Shown here in pieces: positions 46,854 to 49,035 of a DNA stretch of 49,035 nucleotides. Under the pieces are notes generated by a model that did not search any database, had not been told where the DNA came from, and saw only the letters and a list, made by a program, of their open reading frames with translations. This stretch comes from a virus. The translations under genes were made by a program, and so were the position numbers. How positions within the stretch are numbered: position 1 is the first letter of the stretch; the number at the start of each line of letters is the position of its first letter. The stretch lies in the IMG/VR virus record IMGVR_UViG_3300037628_000105, positions 1 to 49,035 of that record, one strand, 5' to 3'.

Positions 46854-46924
46854 TGGCTATGCCAGGATTTGCACCTGGATCGCGGATTTATCAGTTCCGT
46901 GCTCTAACCTTGAGCTACACAGCC
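46854..46924 (-). tRNA. trnI: tRNA-Ile(GAU)
   Basis: 71 nt. Acceptor GGCTGTG/CATAGCC with A73, TA at 8-9, D arm GCTC...GAGC, anticodon arm CGGAA-CTGATAA-ATCCG (one A-A mismatch at the loop edge; anticodon GAT with U33 and A37), short 4-base variable loop, T arm CCAGG-TGCAAAT-CCTGG. The T loop has G where U55 is normal and CCA is not encoded. Probably functional but somewhat divergent. Reads leftward with its neighbours. Confidence 0.8.
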
Positions 46925-46947
46925 AAGAGGTTAAAACTCGGAAGCCG

Positions 46948-47577
46948 CTAAGCGGTGGCCTCGGAGATCACATTGTCACCGGCGCTGTTCACGCTCGGCC
47001 GCTCGTCTTCGACCTGATCGGACCCGCCATCTTCGGGCAAGTCGCCGATCTGCTCACCCACGGTGGGCTCGATGCCCTGCTCGGGAAGGTTACCAGTGGT
47101 CTTGGGAGCCTTGGTTGCAACATAGTTCTTGAGACTGACCACCGCCGCAGAGGCGAGGTCGTCCTTGGCCTTGAACCTCTTGGGGTTCTCGAACTTCTTG
47201 ACGATGGCCTTGAGCGCATCCATCACGTCGTCGGGACCGAACGAAAGCACCTCCTTATCGGGAGCGAAGTCCCAAAAGTGCTCTTTCTCGGCACCTTCGA
47301 GGTCCAACTCGGCGGCGTTCTCGGACGTATCCTTGAGAAACTTGCCCTTCTCCATTGTGACCGGAGCGTGAGCGACCAGCCATTTCTGGAAAGCGACCTG
47401 CCGGATGTAGTTCTTCGGCATGGCATCCATGAACTGCTGGCAATAGACGAGATTGCCATGATCGGCGAAGTGGCGAATGGCCATCATCGCACAAATCTGG
47501 GCATACTTCATGCTGTTCGCCGTTGCCTCGGAAAAGAGCTTGAGGGCTTGGGCGAAAGTTAGGTCTTTCTGAGCCAT
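46948..47577 (-). CDS. Conserved phage protein, 209 aa
   Basis: 209 aa, AAGGAAT before ATG. The first 85 residues hold KYAQICAMMAIRHFADHGNL, FMDAMPKNYIRQVAFQKWLV and AHAPVTMEKGKFLKD, a pattern I have seen in abundant phage proteins of unknown function. C-terminal 60 residues are acidic and disordered. Codons look more GC-rich at third positions than neighbouring small genes. Has its own promoter. Confidence 0.7.
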   Translation of the reverse strand: MAQKDLTFAQALKLFSEATANSMKYAQICAMMAIRHFADHGNLVYCQQFMDAMPKNYIRQVAFQKWLVAHAPVTMEKGKFLKDTSENAAELDLEGAEKEHFWDFAPDKEVLSFGPDDVMDALKAIVKKFENPKRFKAKDDLASAAVVSLKNYVATKAPKTTGNLPEQGIEPTVGEQIGDLPEDGGSDQVEDERPSVNSAGDNVISEATA

Positions 47578-47593
47578 AGGAATTCCTTTCTAG

Positions 47594-47622
47594 GGAATAG
47601 CCCGATGGCCCACGTTTGTCAA
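47594..47622 (-). promoter_or_regulatory. Promoter for the 209-aa gene
   Basis: Minus strand TTGACA (47622-47617), 17-base spacer, TATTCC (47599-47594), 17 bases before the start codon. The -35 is perfect sigma-70, the -10 moderate. The -35 and spacer form the right inverted-repeat copy. Confidence 0.6.
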
Positions 47623-47623
47623 G
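47602..47623 (-). repeat. Right copy of 22-bp inverted repeat
   Basis: Minus-strand partner of 46798-46819 (one mismatch). Here the repeat doubles as promoter -35 and spacer. Confidence 0.7.
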
Positions 47624-47639
47624 AGATTAAACGATATAG

Positions 47640-48002
47640 GTTGGACATTGTGAAACTTGATAGAGGTTGGTCCCCGCTAAGAAGCCACACCTAGCAACCT
47701 TCACGGTTGCCTGGCATAGTCCAGACCTAGCATTTTCAAGGGATTAGTCCCATATTCCACGTTGCCATTGACCCACACAGTCAGGCTAGTTGTCATCTAG
47801 CGTTACCGCTGGCTAGTCTGATTTGCTGAAGCTTGCGCCCTATCGCATAGCCGTTAGGCATTACGAATTGCTCTTAAAGCGAGCACGGGAGGCGTTCTAG
47901 TACACGCGCAACCTATATCTATTCACCATAACGATGCCTAAGTCGTTAACTAGCTTGGTTAGCCAGGACGATCTACCCCGCCTTAGAGGTAGATCGCTCT
48001 AG
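47640..48002. other. Second hairpin-rich region with micro-ORFs
   Basis: Exact stems: GCAACC/GGTTGC (47694-47710), CTGG/CCAG (47711-47724), GGGA/TCCC (47740-47751), AGCG/CGCT inside CTAG/CTAG and CAG/CTG (47782-47820), TTAGGCAT/ATGCCTAA (47854-47861 with 47934-47941), GTTAACTAG/CTAGTTAAC (47945-47953 with 47999-48007) enclosing CGATCTACC/GGTAGATCG. Minus-strand micro-ORFs at 47793-47861 (22 aa) and 47701-47796 (31 aa, MTTSLTVWVNGNVEYGTNPL) are coupled by ATGA. It may hold RNA, tiny genes, or both. Confidence 0.45.
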
Positions 48003-48080
48003 TTAACCTTTCTTAGCCCTATCGGCCAAAGCTTCCTCATAAGTGCGAACGGGTCGCAACAGATACGGACTGATAGTCAT
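48003..48080 (-). CDS. Micro-gene, 25 aa
   Basis: MTISPYLLRPVRTYEEALAD then RAKKG. Start overlaps the preceding stop as ATGA, which supports translational coupling. Function unknown; too short for a family assignment. Confidence 0.45.
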   Translation of the reverse strand: MTISPYLLRPVRTYEEALADRAKKG

Positions 48081-48295
48081 GACGTTCTAATCCCTTGTCT
48101 ATTGATCCTAAGGGCTGTCTTGCCGTTGTACTCCCAATGATTAGGCTGTTTACCATGCGGGGCCATCTTGGCCGTAGCATAGCCTCCGAACCTAAGCCCA
48201 GGGTAGTTAACCACGGGCGAGCCTTCTCGCTCTACCCTGGCCACCTGTGCGCGGACTATCGCCCGTTCACGGCGGCCAAGCCTATGCCTACTCAT
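48077..48295 (-). CDS. Small basic hypothetical protein
   Basis: 72 aa, GGGAG eight bases before ATG. An Arg-rich helix (SRHRLGRRERAIVRAQVARV) then NYPGLRFGGYATAKMAPHG and GKTALRINRQGI. Possibly nucleic-acid binding. Overlaps both neighbours. Confidence 0.6.
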   Translation of the reverse strand: MSRHRLGRRERAIVRAQVARVEREGSPVVNYPGLRFGGYATAKMAPHGKQPNHWEYNGKTALRINRQGIRTS

Positions 48296-48444
48296 GGGGT
48301 GAGGCTCCCGCCGGTTGCTGCTGTCAGCTTGTCTAGTAGGTCAAGTAACTGTTCTAAAGCAATGTCACTAAACCCCTTAGCGTCGTACTGCTTAACAGCC
48401 GCTTCAAGTAGAGCCAAGTCCCATGAAGTCAACATTCTGACCAT
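48292..48444 (-). CDS. Small helical protein, first gene from the right
   Basis: 50 aa from ATG 48444, AGGAG five bases upstream. MLTSWDLALLEAAVKQYDAK, SDIALEQLLDLLDKLTAATG. First gene after the rightmost promoter, so probably early expressed. Unknown. Confidence 0.6.
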   Translation of the reverse strand: MVRMLTSWDLALLEAAVKQYDAKGFSDIALEQLLDLLDKLTAATGGSLTP

Positions 48445-48588
48445 GAGTACTCCTATTTGCAAGAGGGTTAACGTACACCCTCGATTGCCCCGGATCGCCG
48501 GGAATGTCCCCGTGGGAGGCCGACCCTGGCGCTAGGGCCGTGAAAGACCCTGGAAGTGGTGCGCCGGGGCCGTCCCTCGGTTGACTGG

Positions 48589-48616
48589 ACAATACCACAC
48601 TGGGCGAGCCTGTCAT
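48589..48616 (-). promoter_or_regulatory. Leftward early promoter
   Basis: Minus strand ATGACA (48616-48611; five of six to TTGACA), 16-base spacer ending in TGG, extended -10 TATTGT (48594-48589). About 145 bases before the first gene at 48444. A good host sigma-70 type promoter. Confidence 0.6.
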
Positions 48617-48622
48617 ATTTAT

Positions 48623-48712
48623 CTGTAACCCCTTGTTATCATTGATCTATTCAGGACTGGTTAACGGTGGATATGGGGGATATGGGGAGAATTGCTGTAA
48701 CCCCTTGTTATC
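48623..48712. repeat. Direct repeat pair CTGTAACCCCTTGTTATC
   Basis: Exact 18-mers at 48623-48640 and 48695-48712, 72 bases apart, followed by similar 16-18 base tails (CTATTC-GGAC shared). The left copy sits just upstream of the early promoter -35. Spacing of about seven helical turns suggests a protein binding both. Confidence 0.65.
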
Positions 48713-48813
48713 GTTAGGCTATTCGGACACCATCTATCAGTAGGGATACATACCTATAAGAGTTAACAAAGTGTTAACAAGCCCGGACCCAGGCTAGAAG
48801 CAGGCATTTAGTA

Positions 48814-49006
48814 CAAATGTACATCAAATCTAATTCAAATGTACATTGAATTGTTCACACTTGCCAGGGTCGGAGTGTTAACGAGTGTTAAGAAATGTCT
48901 GGCCTTGTCGGAATGGTTAACGGAATAGGTGGGATTTACCTCAAATGTATGGGTAATTTGCCGGGTATGTCGGACAACCTTGAGCTAAATGTCTCTCTAA
49001 TTTGTC
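48814..49006. repeat. Iteron-like repeats
   Basis: CAAATGTACAT at 48814-48824 and 48836-48846 (22 bases apart, about two helical turns). Related units CAAATGTATGGGTAATTTG at 48942 and TAAATGTCTCTCTAATTTG at 48986 share AAATGT plus AATT about 8 bases on. The ATGTACAT core is palindromic. Together with GTGTTAAC sites between them this resembles a replication-initiator or repressor binding array. Confidence 0.5.
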
Positions 49007-49035
49007 CTAAATCCAATGGGGGGTGGGGGTTTGGT

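Larger units (their letters stand above)
48445..49035. promoter_or_regulatory. Right-end non-coding control / origin-like region
   Basis: About 590 bases with no convincing gene; a Pro/Gly/Ser-rich open frame at 48404-48616 is judged unlikely. It contains a leftward promoter, a GC-rich folded leader (48445-48580), a direct repeat, many GTTAAC sites, iteron-like repeats and a G-rich end. These are the usual parts of a replication origin or early control region. Confidence 0.55.

Noticed and set aside
48404-48616. 70-aa minus-strand open frame before the first right-end gene
   Set aside because: Pro/Gly/Ser-rich, no suitable ribosome site, overlaps a better gene and the early promoter region.
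1-49035. CRISPR array, insertion sequence or integrase
   Set aside because: No regular direct repeats with spacers, no transposase motifs and no tyrosine or serine recombinase were found.

Overview
The window looks like a complete or nearly complete genome of a virulent tailed phage with a T7-like short tail (podovirus). It has terminase, portal, scaffold, capsid, T7 gp11/gp12-like tail tube, T7 gp13/gp14/gp15/gp16-like ejection proteins and a T7 gp17-like fibre base on one strand, and a T7-like replication set (family A DNA polymerase, primase-helicase, 5'-3' exonuclease, endonuclease VII) on the other. No T7-type RNA polymerase, integrase or repressor is visible. Transcription therefore probably uses host RNA polymerase, plus a phage-encoded ECF-like sigma factor at 33015-33593. 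The capsid block (Bbp16/17/19-like) resembles Bordetella phage BPP-1. Two head-spike genes resemble those of the Rhodobacter gene transfer agent, so a proteobacterial host, perhaps an alphaproteobacterium, is likely but not proven.

Layout. 1-277 is a regulatory leader with promoter P1. 278-24267 is one rightward operon: TerS, small membrane proteins and a 3-TM holin, HNH, TerL, head spike, portal, scaffold, capsid, cement, tail tube, ejection proteins, fibre. It ends in a strong terminator at 24275-24307. Everything to the right is read leftward. 24306-36562 is the replication and nucleotide block, started by promoter P2 (36641-36677), whose core and leader copy P1. 36708-44921 holds a peptide-bond-forming enzyme cluster at 37101-43030: ATP-grasp, two amidoligases, class I and class II glutamine amidotransferases, and two uncharacterised proteins. 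It is followed by small membrane, lipoprotein and hypothetical genes. 45880-48444 has small early-type genes, a tRNA-Ile and a 209-aa conserved protein. 48445-49035 is a non-coding regulatory or origin-like end with iteron-like repeats and a leftward promoter.

The most unusual stretch is 44945-45864, about 0.9 kb without a convincing protein gene. It is packed with perfect 5-13 bp inverted repeats, many nested. Two of the hairpins have complementary 7-nt loops, and a 13-bp stem followed by six Ts on the minus strand could end the transcript. Size, phage context and nearby tRNA recall the large ornate phage RNAs (GOLLD/ROOL class), but homology could not be tested. Other points of interest are the duplicated P1/P2 control element, a tail nozzle split into two genes with a beta-propeller-like insertion, the amidoligase cluster with a clearly AT-richer unknown gene, and a cassette (tRNA plus 209-aa gene) flanked by 22-bp inverted repeats.

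Many genes are shorter than 60 codons. They were found by reading between the long genes, using Shine-Dalgarno sequences and stop/start overlaps. Functions rest on motif recognition by eye; no database search was run.
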